Program-made: the position numbers and the translations under genes
In this document: in pieces, positions 1-12,635 of the stretch
Numbering within the stretch: the stretch's first letter is position 1
How the letters are laid out: every line of letters starts with the position of its first letter
DNA from: Nageia nagi
Lineage: Eukaryota; Pinophyta
DNA length: 64,000 nucleotides
Assembly (NCBI GenBank): GCA_050084985.1
Contig: JBITNC010000001.1
Span: forward strand, 166,904,001-166,968,000
Reading direction: 5' to 3'
The notes under the pieces: generated by a model
Told to the model about the DNA's origin: nothing
Seen by the model: only the letters and a program-made list of their open reading frames with translations
Database searches by the model: none

Positions 1-3000
1 GAGCAATTTTATCTATTCTTAATTTTTAAACTTTTTGTTAGGAATAAATATCAAATTGATATTGTAGTGGATTTATAAACTATTTAGTGTATAATAAATG
101 CTACCTAGAATGATATTATCTTGAAACTCTTTAATTACAACTACTACCTCCCCACTCAAACTTATTACAATCCAAATCCTTAGGTTGGCAATGTATAAAT
201 CAAGGCTTTTACATCCACACTATGAATAAAAGGCTTTCGTTACAAAGCTACCATAGAGTATGAATTAGAGAGGCAAAGGACATAAGGATTGATACTAAGA
301 TGGGAGAATGTATACCCTAGCTTCATAATATAAGAACTCAAAGAGTGGGCCAATGGTTTTAGGTGCAGAGAAAAAAATATAGAAATCAAGGAAAAGATGC
401 TTGAATGAGTGTAGATTATGTTTCATGTGTATATAGATGAAGCCATGATAGGTGTCATGGATAGATATCAATGTTTACCTCTTTTTCTAAGAAGGAGAGA
501 GCTTATTTTATGAATAAACTATGAAAAGGTATCTAAGAAGTTTCTTTAGTAAATAGAGTTGATACATTATGAAAAGTCAAACAAGTTGGAATTAAGTAGT
601 GAAAATGATATGTATGCAGTCTAGTACCCCATTTTACCTATGTAGAAATTGAAATATAGTGGTTTAAGGTAGCCATATTCAATGGGTACTATTTTAGTGA
701 ATCTAGACTAAACCCAAGACCTCTTGATTTCAATAGGCAAGTTGATCAACAACACCTTTGTAATGCATCAGGATATGAAAAACCCTTTAAGTCAAGGCCC
801 AGGGGGAGATGAGTTGTGGAAATGAATAGTTTTTAAGAATTATTTTATGGAATTCAATTTACTTTTTAAGTGCATAAAAATCCTATAGCCTATGTTTTGG
901 ACCAAATATAATTTTCATTTATGGTTTAAATAATGAATGAATTTTGATATGAAAATGTACATTTTATGTCCTTTTTGCATGAATTTCCTTGAATATTTTA
1001 TACCATAATTTTTATGTAGGATAAATTGAATATATCAAGGTGTTTAAATGTACTTGCAATAATTCTTAACTATTGATTATTGATTCACCTATATGATTAG
1101 ATTTAGTTTACAGAGTAATATCCATAAAGCACATAGAGATCTTTGCACGAATCAATGTATCCATCGTTTATTGCATGAAGACAAAGATAAATTAAAATGT
1201 GATCAATGGGTGAAATAGAAATGGAAGAAGTAATTTATTATTTGTAATTATATATATTCTTTAGGTTTTTTATTCATATTAATATAAAATGTAATAGTCT
1301 AAAAGATAATGGGATGATATAAAATAGAGAATCAATCATATGCAATACTAATTGTCTATGTAAGAATTTTGGAACAATGATATGTAATACTTTTGAAATG
1401 AATAAAGAGTATAATTCCTTTTATATTTATTAGTATCTATTAATATAAATTGAACTCTAGTTTGGGAAGGGATCCACCTACAACTTAGTTGAACCATAAC
1501 TTCTAGTTAGTATTTTTAATTTTTATTTTATATTCTTCATGTCATAGTGTGTAGAGTCCATAGTTTTGTATCATGATCTCGATAAATACCATGTGTTTCT
1601 CTAATTATTGTCATCTATTGTTGGCCATTTGTTCTAGTATTTACAATTATTTGAGTTTAAATAGTTTGAGTTCATTTTCTCTTAAAATTTAAGTTATTTT
1701 TCAGCATTATGGTTTGATAGAATATAATTTCTTTCACCAATGTCTATTATTTTCCATAGAATTCTTTCCTTGTTATCAAAGTTATTGATTTTGGTATAGT
1801 ATTCAAGCATTTTCCTTTCATCATATTTAGTAAGAATAGATTAGAATTATTTTTCATATGATCAATCACAAATCCAATTTGCACATGTATTAGAAGACCC
1901 TTGGAAATCAAGTTGGCTTCAAATTGACAATTAAATGATATATAGAAAACCAATCACTTGCAATGGCTATTGAATCTAGTATGAAAATATAGTGATCTTT
2001 CTTAACTAGATCATTTTGTGAGTTAAATATTTGTGACATTAATTAATAGTATTATTATTTTATTGAAATATTACTTTATGGATTGATATTTCTTCAAAGT
2101 GTTTATTGTTCATAGGAATTTTTCACTCAATCTAGGATGATTGCTAGTCTAAGAAGCTAAGAGGGGAGATGATGTACTTTTCCTAAATAACCTATTGAAT
2201 TGAAGAATAGTATGCCATTTGTTCAAATGTTTATGTAGGTATGTTTTGCTGTTTATATTTGACTAATAGTGTACATATCGACCTCACTTGTAAGTTAATA
2301 AGAAATAAATAAGATTAGATGTATAATAAAAAGAGGTAATTATTATACTTAAAAATAATAAAAAAAAATGATAGCTAAATAAGCTTTATTATTTATTGTT
2401 ACATATTAATTAATAATATTAAGGAATATTATTAATAGTATTATTAAGATATGAATGAGGTGATTCATTAATTAATTTAGAGAAATATGAAGTGTTAATA
2501 TTTTTATGATTATTGAATTATTAATATAATGTATTTATTTATCTAAATTATATATTTTATTAATGTGCTTTATTCTTAAGAACATTTAATAATTATTATT
2601 TTCATAAGGTGAATTAAGCATATTATTAATACATATCATATTGAACTCTCATATCTAACATTTATGGTTAAGCATCTTCAACCTAAAAATATAATTTTAT
2701 GATTGAGTGTTATCCAAGCTATAATTATCCCCTAGAATATTGATCTTAATAATATGAACATAACTATGTTTCATGATAGGAAAACTACCTCTAGTTTTTT
2801 TCTACACAAATCTATAAAATTCTAAAGGGTAATCATTTTTACCTCTTGTTAACACCTAAAAAGGTATTTTAATTTAATTAAAATACCCCTTTTAGTTATT
2901 TGTAATAATTAATTTATTTAAATAATTTTAATTATAAGGGTAAATTATATTATCAAAATTGATGAGGAGTTTTATCCAAAACCAAAAAAATTGATCACAA

Positions 3001-3346
3001 AATGATTTCCAAAGTAAGAAACCACTACCCAGCTATACTTGGTGTTAGCTAATAAAATTTGCACAAAAACTATTAACAAAATAAGTTTAGATACTACCCA
3101 ACTATAACCTATTGGTAACCCTAATGCAACCTACTATATATATTGTTTTAATAGAAAATCATTAAACTATAGTCGTAATACATTTGAATCATAATTGAGA
3201 TACAACCCAACTGCCTCTTTTGCTAGAGTATTCTAATCAAGAAATCATTTATTCATCCTAAAGGTGGACTGAGATTTGTTGATTTGATGTAGAGTTGATT
3301 GTTTTCCATTTGTTATATCCCTTTCAACAAGTTTCTCTCTAATATC
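1..3346. other. AT-rich intergenic DNA without a recognisable gene
   Basis: I see no coding domain on either strand. The stretch around 2,330-2,650 is almost pure A+T with many TTAATA/ATTATT runs. A purine run near 799-811 (CCAGGGGGAGATG) resembles a retrotransposon polypurine tract, but no RNase H reading precedes it. At 2,849 an LTR-like end, TGTTAACACCTAAAAA, is present without a partner in this stretch. Confidence 0.6.
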
Positions 3347-4466
3347 TTATTGGGATGGTTTCCTCACATGTCTTTTTTCAACATTTGCTATTTTTCTAGA
3401 TTTGAGTATATTTCTTGATGGGATTCCATCTTGGCCTTCTTCTTGTTGTGTTGTTATTGCTTGACTATTTGCATTTCTCACTTTTTTTGTCACCCTCCTT
3501 ATTCCTTCTCCATATTCCCTTTCTATAAATTCCATATTTGTTGTCTCATATTCTAAAAAATATGTATTGAAATTCATTTCTTCTCTATCTATTTCTTATA
3601 ATATTGACAACACTACATAGGGGTTTACTATGGTTGATTTCTTCCATTGGACTTATTTTGAAGTTGACTATTTTTCTAATGTGATTCATTTTATCTACAT
3701 TTTGGTTGTATTTTTTTTTTCCTCTTTTTTTTATAGCTAATTTCCACCCATGCTCTTTCTATTTATCTTGAGACTCCTTTTCATTTTTTTCTTTTTCTCT
3801 CCTTGCTTCATCCCTCCTCTTCTTTTCTAGGAAATCCTTTGCATAGTGCTCATAACTCTTACAAATTCTACATTGTACTAGAATGTTTTCATACGTAATT
3901 TATTGCATCCATTCTCTTCCATCCTCTATTTTAAATTTTACCTCCTTCATCATAGGTTTGGATATATCTTAATTAACCACAAATCTTGCTTTTGTAAACT
4001 TAAGTTTTAATCTTGTTTATCTCTCAATTATGATAGGGGATCCAATTGTTTTTACAATTTTGACTATTACACATGGGTGCCAACAATATGGGTGAAATTT
4101 AGGTAGTGAGACCCATGTTGGAATGAGTTTAAAATTTTTACTTTCAAGGGAGAAAGTTTTCTCCCATTGCTTGATGACTAATCCTTTCTTCCCAAGGAAC
4201 CATGGATCCATCTCTATAACTTTTTGCATATCTTCATCAAACTAAAACTTGAATAACAAAAATTCTCTTTGGAGAGAAACTAGGGATACCCATCCTTTTG
4301 TACTCCATGTTGCTTTCAAATAATGTTGAAGAATATCTAGAGGGGACTGTACCCCCATAAAGCGATCAACAAGAGTTGATTTTAGCCCCTCCTCTTCCTT
4401 CTCTATTATACTTTTTAGAATCAATATACTAACCTCATCATTAGAGAATTTAGGCTTGAGTACCAT
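3347..4466 (-). pseudogene. LINE-type ORF1 relic (DUF4283 domain plus CCHC knuckle)
   Basis: Reading from 4,466 downwards, the translation shows a DUF4283-like domain: VDRFMG, then W..KGWVSLVSLQREFLLFKF, then DPWFLGKKGLVIKQW, then PTWVSLPKFHPYCW. After it comes KARFVV, DISKP and a knuckle CRICKSYEHYAKDF near 3,845-3,885. This order is typical of ORF1 of plant L1-type LINEs and of related DUF4283 proteins. The two halves are in one frame, separated by a single TAG near 4,242. More stops follow before the knuckle, and the last knuckle Cys is replaced by Phe. A lysine/arginine-rich tail runs to 3,347. No reverse transcriptase follows on the minus strand below 3,347, so the copy is truncated or the ORF2 part is lost. 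A host DUF4283 gene fragment is the alternative. Confidence 0.75.
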
Positions 4467-5749
4467 ATCGATTTCCTTCTTTATGAATGCTTTTTTCTAC
4501 ATCAACACACTTTTCTATTCCTTGGGGGGCTTTCAATCAAGTTGTAATCTTGATTTATTCATTGCATTTCAAATATAATTTGGCTACATTTTGGTAAGGT
4601 TTTAGCTTTGCTAAGTTGTAATTTTCTTAATAATAGCCTATCAAACTTCTAAAATAATTTGACCACACTTTTGCTACTCCATACTTGCCCTTCTATTGCA
4701 TCATGCTTGTGCTTGTATTAAATTTTACTCACAAAATTAAAATATTAGGGTAATGAAGATTTCATCTTGATAGCTCATACCACTTATGATTTAGGTGTTT
4801 CTCAACACCACCTATTGAGATTGGGATTTTTTTATCAATTGAATTTACATAATTAGAAAATTAAGAAAATGTCCCTTTAATTTAATGTTATTACCAAAAT
4901 ATCCCTACTTTTTCCAAAATTACCAAACTATCTTTATCATATATAATATCAAAATGAGACTTTGAAAGTTAAATATATTATAAGGTAAAGGCTATAGTAT
5001 GAGGTAAATTCATGTTGAACAAGGTGTTGTCATCATTATCAACACACTTAGTGTGTAGACCTTAAATTATGTAAATAATAGTATAAACACAAAATAAGTC
5101 TACTGAAGATGACACTCATTCAAATACAATGATTAATAAATGAAAAGTGTATACTTCATTATGATAAGATAATACTCAAGGTATGGCAATAGTATATAGA
5201 GGATTGGATTAGATCAGAGTTGAGCATGCAAGTGATATTCAATGGACCTAATGTATGTTTATCATCTCTTTTGTTTGTAGCTATGTATCATAAAGTATCA
5301 TCACATGGTTGGCATGCAAACCTTATAGTATTTATACCTTAAATCCTATAAAATTAGATTGCACATGAAGTATAGCATGCAATAAAATCTTAGAGCATAA
5401 TAGATACTCAATAAGGTGCCATCTAGATACATCGATGATGTATGGGAAAACCACCTATTAGAGAGATCTGATAGGGATTTCAATCTCCAACTCCTTCATT
5501 TATAACTTATAAATTCATAGAAAGGGTAAAAGTTGACTCATAGAAATAATATAATCTTTATTGTATTCAAGATACTTTAAAATATGAACCATGATAAATG
5601 ATATTACATTTAATATAACACATGGTATTGCATTATAATATCAACTTTATCTTGACATATGTAATATTTCTTTTAACATTTAAATAAGCGTATAATATGA
5701 TTTATTAAATAATTAATAAATCATTTTTAAGAATCTACATTTTCCTTCT
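4467..5749. other. AT-rich spacer, no gene seen
   Basis: Neither strand gives a protein domain or RNA gene that I recognise. Reading frames are short and closed. Confidence 0.55.
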
Positions 5750-6240
5750 CTTTGGAAATGAAATGAAAAGCATTGAAATTGCATAATCCAAAGAATTTTA
5801 GAGAAGTGAAATATTTTTAGAGTCAAAGTAAACTTCCCTTTCATGATTGCTATGTTGAATATGATATCTCTTTTGCCTTCTTTTGATTATGGATTTCCCA
5901 TTACACTAGTTTATATGGGGTGACCAAGACAAAATGACATCCTATATGAAGAGGATTTACAATGTACGATGGAGGTCCTACTCTTTGTGATGATATTTGG
6001 AAACAAAAAAATAATACTCACATAGATTGCACCCATTGAAATAATAATCAAAGTAAGAGAAAGTATGAAATAATATAATATATTTTACTAAATAGTATAA
6101 TAAGATTGATCATCAAGATGATGACGTCCAAATATGCCCCAAGCTTGGAATGACTTACAATTTTGAAAAATTGTGCTCATGGGGTTTTCATGTCCTAGAA
6201 CTTCATATTTCTTTGTAAATATACATTGCTTTGAGAAATG

Positions 6241-6252
6241 ATATATATATAG

Positions 6253-6285
<33 letters not shown>

Positions 6286-6294
6286 TATATATAT
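6241..6294. repeat. ATAC/AT microsatellite
   Basis: About seven ATAC units are flanked on both sides by AT dinucleotide runs. A simple sequence repeat inside unit 1 of the tandem duplication; not present in unit 2. Confidence 0.95.
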
Positions 6295-7498
6295 TACACT
6301 TATATCATATATTTAGAGAAATAATGGTCTAATGTGAGTAGATATGATAAATTTTGCAATAAAAATCATTAACATTTATGATGTGGATGCCTTAAATATA
6401 GATATAACATATTTCATTAAACTAGGAAATGAGGAAATTCGATAGTGGTTACACCATTTTTGATATTTTAATGATTGGAAAAATACTTTAGGGATTTTAA
6501 ATGATTTTGATAAAAAGGGGAAAAAGTTAATATTACTTATAATTTACACTTGTTAGCTTGTGCCTACCTAGCACTCTATGTACCTGCCCTTTTGATTACC
6601 CAATTTGTTGAAGAGGCTGGTTTAGTTGTCTAATTTCACTTTAGGTTTTATATTTTCTATGAAATGGGGCTCATATTTTATGGTTTAATCATTGGATCCA
6701 CTTTCATTTTATTTACATGGTGGATACAGATTGGAGGACCATCAATGCCCATTAGTTAGGAGGAGAGCCTATGACATGGAAAAGTATATTTTGAGCTTAC
6801 CCATAGACCATGTGGTGAGTTAGTTTATTCCTTCCCTTATTTTTCTTCTTGTTTTTATTTTGCTACTACCCTACTTGAATGGTAAAAACCTAAGGTTTCT
6901 TTTTTCTTATATGATTCTACAAAATGAAGGGGGATGGATGGACTATAGGTCAAGGATATTACTTGGGTATCCTACAAAGATTATGCCTAGGATGAGGATT
7001 CCCACAAGATTTCTTGGGTGAGGTAGGATTGATCTATATAGAATAGGAAAAGGGAAGTAAATCCTTATTACCTTGGTCACATATTGTAATAATTTGGATT
7101 GATACAAGACATCCTAATTGGGGTGAGATATCATCTATAATAGAGGCATGAGAGAGTTTCCCTAAAGGATGTCCTTATGATGCTAGTTTAGCATAGCATA
7201 TAGGAGGATCCACATGAGGTAGATGCAATAATAATTATTTTATTTTCCCCTAGGAAATTTCTAGGATATGAGGCATGGTGGGCAGGTATTAGACTTGCCC
7301 CTCTTTGGACACTAGCCTTAAATGATAAGGATTGGGTAGAGGTATCAAAAAAGGATTCATACAATGAGAATGAGAAGGACATGAAGATTTCTAAAGATAA
7401 GCCACCTCTAGATATTCCCCCAGTAGAATCACCAACATCTAGAACCCCCACACCAAGCATCGAGCTATTGGTCGAGGTCATTCCATTAGTTTCTTTAG

Positions 7499-7587
7499 GT
7501 ATATTTTTAGTTTAATTATTTTATGTTGTTAAAGTTATGTTTTATTTTGATTTTGTAATGAATAACATCATTTTATGGTACTTATAG
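7499..7587 (+). other. Probable spliceosomal intron in the copy 1 gene relic
   Basis: The segment begins GTATAT and ends ATGGTACTTATAG, is T-rich and 89 bp long. Splicing it out joins the Pro/Ser-rich exon (ending PLVSL) to the coiled-coil exon (DDMVARVV) in frame. The related relic near 54 kb has a GT-AG interval at the same protein position. Confidence 0.6.
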
Positions 7588-7986
7588 ATGACATGGTGGC
7601 TAGGGTGGTTAGTTTAAAGAAGGATATTGCTAGCCTTCAATCTCTTAAGCATGAAGTGGAGAGGTTGATACCTCTAAAGGTAAAGTTGGATACTCTTAGG
7701 GGTACTTTGGATGAGATACAAGTCACATTAGTTGGAAGGGATGCACATATTACTATTTTGAGCAAGATAATAAGAATATGTAGGAGAGGTTAGCCATGCA
7801 TCCTTTGAATGAGTCTTAAACATTTATGTATAAATAGATAGAGGTACAACAACATTTACACCAAGAGATTGGGAAGTTGAGGGAGAAGTATGGGAAGGCT
7901 AAGGCTCTTTTGGCATCTCATGGGATTAGTTCTAGTAGTATATTAGTCTCCCTAGCTATGCCTAGTGGTAGAAATGCTAGGAAGAA

Positions 7987-9766
7987 CATTGGCATTGCAT
8001 AATCCAAACATGTTTAGAGAAGTGAAACTTTTTCATTATCAAAGTGAACTTCCATTTCATAATTGCTATGATAAATATGATATATGGAAATAAAAGAAAC
8101 AATACCTACATAGATTGCACCCATTGAAATAATAATCAAAGTAAGAGTAAGGATGAAATTAATATAATATGTTTTGCTAAACTATTATCATTTTTTATAT
8201 ATAGTCTTTATTTGACATTGATAATTAAGCTTATCAGTTCTAGATATGGCCCTAGAACTTCATATTTCTTTGTAAATATGCATTGCTTTGAAAAATGATC
8301 ATGATATATTGCAATATTTACACTTGTATCAGATATTTAAAGAAATAATGGTCTAATATGATCAGATATGAAAAATTTTGCAATAAAAATTATTAACATT
8401 TATGATGTGAATGCCTTAAACATAGTTTTTGTATGCCATGGGTGCTTTGATTTTCAAGGAATTAGCAAAACTTATCTTCAATAACTTTCATTAATATCAT
8501 AATTAGCATGTGTATTTGTAAACTAATGGCATTTTAAAATATAATTACATCAAAATAATCATTATTCTCTTTTAAATTAAATTAATATATAATTAGTGCA
8601 TCCATGCCTTGAAAATCACTAATTGATTTTTCAAGAAAAAACTAGATAGATATAACATATTTCCTTAGTAGGAAATAAGGATATTCAATAGTGGTTGTAA
8701 CATTTTTAAGGTTATAATGATTAAAAAAGAATAGTTTAGGGATTTTAAATGATTTTGATAAAAAGGATAAAAAGTTAAAATTACCTATCATTTTTACTTA
8801 TCATCTTGTGCCTACCTAGAGCTCTACCTACTTGCCCTTCTGATTACCCTATTTTTTGATGAGGTTGGTTTAGTTATCCAATTTCACTTTAGATCTTATT
8901 TTTTTCTATGAAGTGGGACCTATATTTTTTGGTTTGATAATTAGGTTCACCTTTTATGTTGTTAACATGGTGGATGTGAATTAGAGGGCCATTTATTGCC
9001 CATTGGTAAGGATGAGAGGGCACATGGAAAAGTATATTTTAAGCTTTCCCATAGACCATGTGGTGAGTTAGTTTATTTATTCCCTTATTTTTCTTATTTT
9101 AATTTTTCCTAATTCCTTGCTCACATGGTCAAAACTTAAGGTTTCATTTTTTTTATGTGATTGTACAAAATGAAGGGAGGATGGATGGACTATAGGCCAA
9201 GGATATTACTTGGGTATCCTACCAAGATCATGCTTAGGTTGAGGATGCCCATAGGAATTCTTGGGTAAGGTAGCATTGATTTATCTAGACTTGGAAAAGG
9301 GGAGTTAAACCTTATTACCCTGGTCACATATTATGATAATTTGGGCTAACACATGACATCCCAATTAAGGTGAAATATTACTTATAGTAGAGTCATGAAA
9401 GAGATTCCCTAGAGGATGTTCTAGTTATGTTGGTTTATCATAGCATGTGATAGGATCCATGTGAGGTAGATGCAATAACAATAATTTCATTTTCCCTTGG
9501 GGTAGTTATAATATATGAGACATGGTGGTAAGGCATTATACCTACCCCTCTTTGGATACTAGCCTATTTACAAGTAGAGATAAAAAACTATTTACACCAA
9601 AAGATAGGGTAGCTAAGGGAGAAGTATAAGAAGGAAAAGGCTCTTTTGGCATCTCATGGGATTAGTTCTAGTATTATCTTAGGTTCCCTAGCTATTTCTT
9701 ATGATAGTAGTGCTAGGAATATCTATAGGGTAGATAGTGGTAGTGGTAGTAGGGGTAGCCACTCAT
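7987..9766 (+). pseudogene. Intron-bearing gene relic, copy 2 (deleted form)
   Basis: Second member of the tandem pair. It retains the GTGAGT donor context (9,063), DYRPRILLGYPTKI (near 9,190-9,235), ITLVTYYDNLG and the tail LREKYKKEKALLASHGISSS (near 9,610-9,680), which here continues into a Ser/Gly/Arg-rich end and a stop near 9,768. The coiled-coil exon and its preceding intron are deleted, so this copy cannot have been functional after that deletion. Conservation of the same frames in both copies supports the coding interpretation although both carry stops. Confidence 0.55.
8426..8645. mobile_element. 220-bp MITE-like insertion in unit 2
   Basis: Unit 1 has an uninterrupted sequence here (near 6,400), giving an empty-site comparison. 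The insert is flanked by ATAG on both sides (8,422-8,425 and 8,646-8,649), a possible 4-bp target duplication. Its ends are imperfectly inverted: TGATTTTCAAGG near the left end and CCTTGAAAATCA near the right end, with ATGCC/CCATG nearby. No coding capacity. A non-autonomous DNA transposon is the best reading; the superfamily is not identified. Confidence 0.5.
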
Positions 9767-9789
9767 GATATTGTATCACATAGCTTTTC

Positions 9790-9791
<2 letters not shown>

Positions 9792-9824
<33 letters not shown>
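9792..9824. repeat. (AT)n microsatellite
   Basis: Uninterrupted AT dinucleotide run of about 33 bp just after the tandem duplication. Confidence 0.95.
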
Positions 9825-9827
<3 letters not shown>

Positions 9828-10751
9828 ATTTCAATTTTATATGTATGGATGTTCATTTTATGTATATTTTTACTATGTTTCTCTTATATTTCATTGGTAA
9901 TTAAAGGAATAATGAATTCAAATATTAAGAACCAATATGATCACAAATAGTAATAAATACAATCATATCAAATAGCAATAAAAAATAAACATAAACTTAC
10001 AATATGTGAAAATAAATTTGATAATATGACCATGTTTTTTCTAATAGACATAATAAAAACATACCCATTTATATGTAAACCAAGTAATTGGATGATATTA
10101 ATACTAACTATATTTTTATTTTCTTTTCTATTCTAGGAAACATGGGGCATGGACACTCTATGAACAAACCTATGGCATCCATGCTCTAACACTTTACAAA
10201 TTTTGAAGAAAAATGTATAGGAAATTAAAGAACATTGATCCAGTAGCACAATAAGACATACATGAAAACACAAAGATACATAAAATATATAGAATGCAAA
10301 ACATAAAAATACATAATTATACATGGTCCATTTACAATTTTTCAAATTTAACCAATGATACAATGTACCTAGGTGACCTTAAGAATACACTTATATTTTT
10401 CTGATGCAAGAACAATAATTGGGACTTTCTTAGGTAATGTTGACATGACATCGATGTTGTATAGATAGTGTTTTATGATATTGATGCTCTTTGAGATATG
10501 GTATTATCATTTCTTGCTATAGTTTTCTAACATATCAAGGATGATTATTTTTAATATGTTGGCCTAAATTTGTTAGATGAATAATATTGAAAATAACTTG
10601 GAGAACTTACTATTCTGATGCATCATCTAGGTTGTTGGTTTTGTCTTGGCAAAGGATCTATGAAAATTATGAGCTAGCCATCATTAAGATGAATAGGGCC
10701 AATAACATCCTTTACCCTCTTTAGAGTATTGCTGATTCAAAGAGCATTTTG
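9825..10751. other. AT-rich spacer, no gene seen
   Basis: I find no domain or structured element on either strand. Confidence 0.5.
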
Positions 10752-11003
10752 TTAAATGAGGTATTGTATAATGTTTCTTAAAATCTTGCAATTTTTTGTT
10801 AGGTGTCTTTGTATTCTATGATAATTGCAAAATTCTACAAATTTCTTATTTTTAGGAACTCTATTTGGAAAATGATGTTGAACTATTGGTGGAAGCTTAA
10901 TGAGATCTTTATCTAAGAAAACATTTAGAATATCATCAACACTTTTATTTAATATAATCAAATTACTTTTAGCTTGAGATGTCTTTTTATCAACTCTTAC
11001 CAT
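10752..11003 (-). pseudogene. Isolated gag zinc-knuckle fragment (Tat-like Ty3/gypsy)
   Basis: An 83-codon minus-strand piece ends with CNYHRIQRHLTKNC followed by a leucine/isoleucine-rich LRNIIQYLI. The spacing (C, H, H, C) and the hydrophobic helix after the last Cys are like the gag knuckle of Tat-type gypsy elements and like the knuckles of element D (33.7 and 32.7 kb). The upstream IKLPP segment also fits that family. No further gag or pol is adjacent, so it is an orphan fragment. Confidence 0.6.
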
Positions 11004-12079
11004 TATTTCTATTGTGTTGGAGATGTATAACTTTTTACCTTTGCATTTATGAATTTTTGGAGCTCTTTATAGTTTTCTAAGATAAGAAATTTCTTTTTAA
11101 GCAATTTATCAATCATCTTTCCCAAACATCATCATGGTCAAGTACCTTGTTAACACCTAAAAATAATCCCCTTAATATGGTCCAACTTAGGTGCAACTTT
11201 ACACACACATTTAATCATATTTTACCCTTATTACCACATATTTCTCAAGTTATGTTCTTATTTTTATATTAGGTACACCAAGATGGCTTCAACCAATATT
11301 CATCGGATATAAATTTAAATATCTCTAACCTAGGAAAAGCATGTCAATACTACATCTCGATAGATAGTACCCTACACTTGGGTGTTTATAAATGCTACCT
11401 ATTGATACTATAATCTTGTTATCACTCTATGATCTATAATTTCATTAAACTTATAGCTTTAAAGGAAATTGTCACATATAGATATTAGAATCATAAAATT
11501 TGAATTGAAAACTAGAATCTAATTCCAATAAGAATCAAAACTTAAAGCATACATAAAATTGACATAGGTTTTTTGAAGAGGTTCCTCTCAATGTAAGGGT
11601 ATATCCCTTATAGTAGCCACCATCAAGCCCATCATTCTATTATGTAACAAGTTTACAATAGGATTTATAATCCTTCAAAGTATCCTCAACACAAAATTGA
11701 ATCCCACCACATACAAACAAACTACAATAGTAATGAATAGGTATGCAATAAGCACTGATTCATCCTTTAGCTTTTTTATTCTCTTATATACCTTGTTCTT
11801 CCCTAATCTCAAGTCTCCATAAGGATATATAGGTAGAAATGATGCCTCTTAAGCAACAACATGGATTTCCAACTTTGCTATAACTTCCAAATATCTTAAA
11901 ATTACTTGAAATTCTTCACCTCCCATTTGTAGATATTTTATTTTTCTAGAAAAAGTATTGGTATCAATGTTTGCATTAGCATGTTAGATGTATAAGAAAA
12001 TGAAAGGTTAGGTTTTGGGTCAGCTACCACACAAACCATTAGGTGAATGGATGAGTCTTCATTAGCATCCATGCTAGTA
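11004..12079. other. Spacer left of element B; one LTR-like end
   Basis: No gene is recognised. TGTTAACACCTAAAAATA at about 11,151 resembles an LTR terminus (compare 2,849, and the complement of the element D LTR end). Left of about 12,080 the sequence still weakly resembles the gag leader beyond the other LTR of element B, so the outer edge of that LTR is uncertain. Confidence 0.4.
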
Positions 12080-12635
12080 TTCCTTTGCTTTATTTTGGTC
12101 CCCATATAATAAATATTCATATTAACTTTTCAAATGAGTCAAATTCCTAATCTTGCATTGTAATTCCTCAAAAACATTCATGCAGGCATTAGGATGAGTG
12201 TTGGCATTAGCATTGGTGTTGGCAATTTTGACACTTATGTAGAAATCACCTTGTATGGCATTCACTTATTAGATGAAGGTAGGCATGTGTATACTTATTA
12301 TAAAGGTCTCTTATAAAAATATTCAATGAAGAAATAATAAAATTAATTTTCCATATATATCAAATGGTATACCTTAACAAATATGTCTATTATTTTTCAA
12401 CAACTTGGCATAGATAATTCACAAGGCATAAAGGAAAATATCCAACCATCATCCAAAAGGGATAATGTTCTAAATTCTCATTTTAAGGATTTTAGATTTA
12501 CAAAATTCAATCAAATATGGAGTTATTATAAAATTAGAACCTTCATAATATCATATTTCAATTTAAAATAATATATCAAGCTCATAAGTGAAAACCTCTA
12601 GCCAAATCAACACTTAAGGCAAGATATCCAAATCA
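12080..12635 (-). repeat. Element B 3' LTR
   Basis: Aligns with 49,430-49,988. Shared segments include ATCTTGCATTGTAATTCCTC/ATTCTTGCATTGTAATTGCTC, GAAATCACCTTGTATGG, AAAGGAAAATATCCAA, and AAATCAACACTTAAGGCAAG near the right end. On the coding strand it begins TGATTTGGATATC directly after the polypurine tract. The left edge (3' end) is uncertain by several tens of bases. Confidence 0.7.

Larger units (their letters stand above)
5750..7986 (+). pseudogene. Intron-bearing gene relic, copy 1 (PMD-gene-like tail)
   Basis: Plus-strand coding pieces are visible in order. A first exon ends RRRAYDMEKYILSLPIDHVV at a GTGAGT donor (6,815). A second exon includes YRSRILLGYPTKI, LVTYCNNLD, EDPHEVDAIIIILFSPRKF, YEAWWAGIRLAPLWTLAL and a Pro/Ser/Thr-rich linker, ending at a GT donor (7,499). 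A third exon starts after the AG at 7,587 and is a heptad-like coiled coil (MVARVVSLKKDIASLQSLK). The tail ends EKYGKAKALLASHGISSSS near 7,880-7,940. Several stops interrupt the second exon. The coiled coil, the tail and the intron just before them match the PMD relic at 52.6-54.5 kb, so I infer the same gene family. The PMD core itself is not readable here. The function of the tail is unknown. Confidence 0.6.
5750..9766. repeat. Direct tandem duplication, two units of about 2.2 and 1.8 kb
   Basis: Unit 1 (about 5,750-7,986) and unit 2 (about 7,987-9,766) align along their length in the same orientation. Shared landmarks are GCATTG...GCATAATCCAAA (5,771 and 7,991), ATAATGGTCTAATRTGA (6,321 and 8,345), GACCATGTGGTGAGTTAG (6,806 and 9,055), GATGGATGGACTATAGG (6,933 and 9,180) and CTTTTGGCATCTCATGGG (7,907 and 9,643). 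Unit 2 lacks about 0.5 kb corresponding to 7,330-7,840 of unit 1 and has gained a 220-bp insert at 8,426-8,645. The units are clearly diverged, so the duplication is old. Confidence 0.85.

Noticed and set aside
790-815. Copia-like polypurine tract GGGGGAGATG
   Set aside because: The 400 bases before it give no copia RNase H reading and no LTR pair is found.
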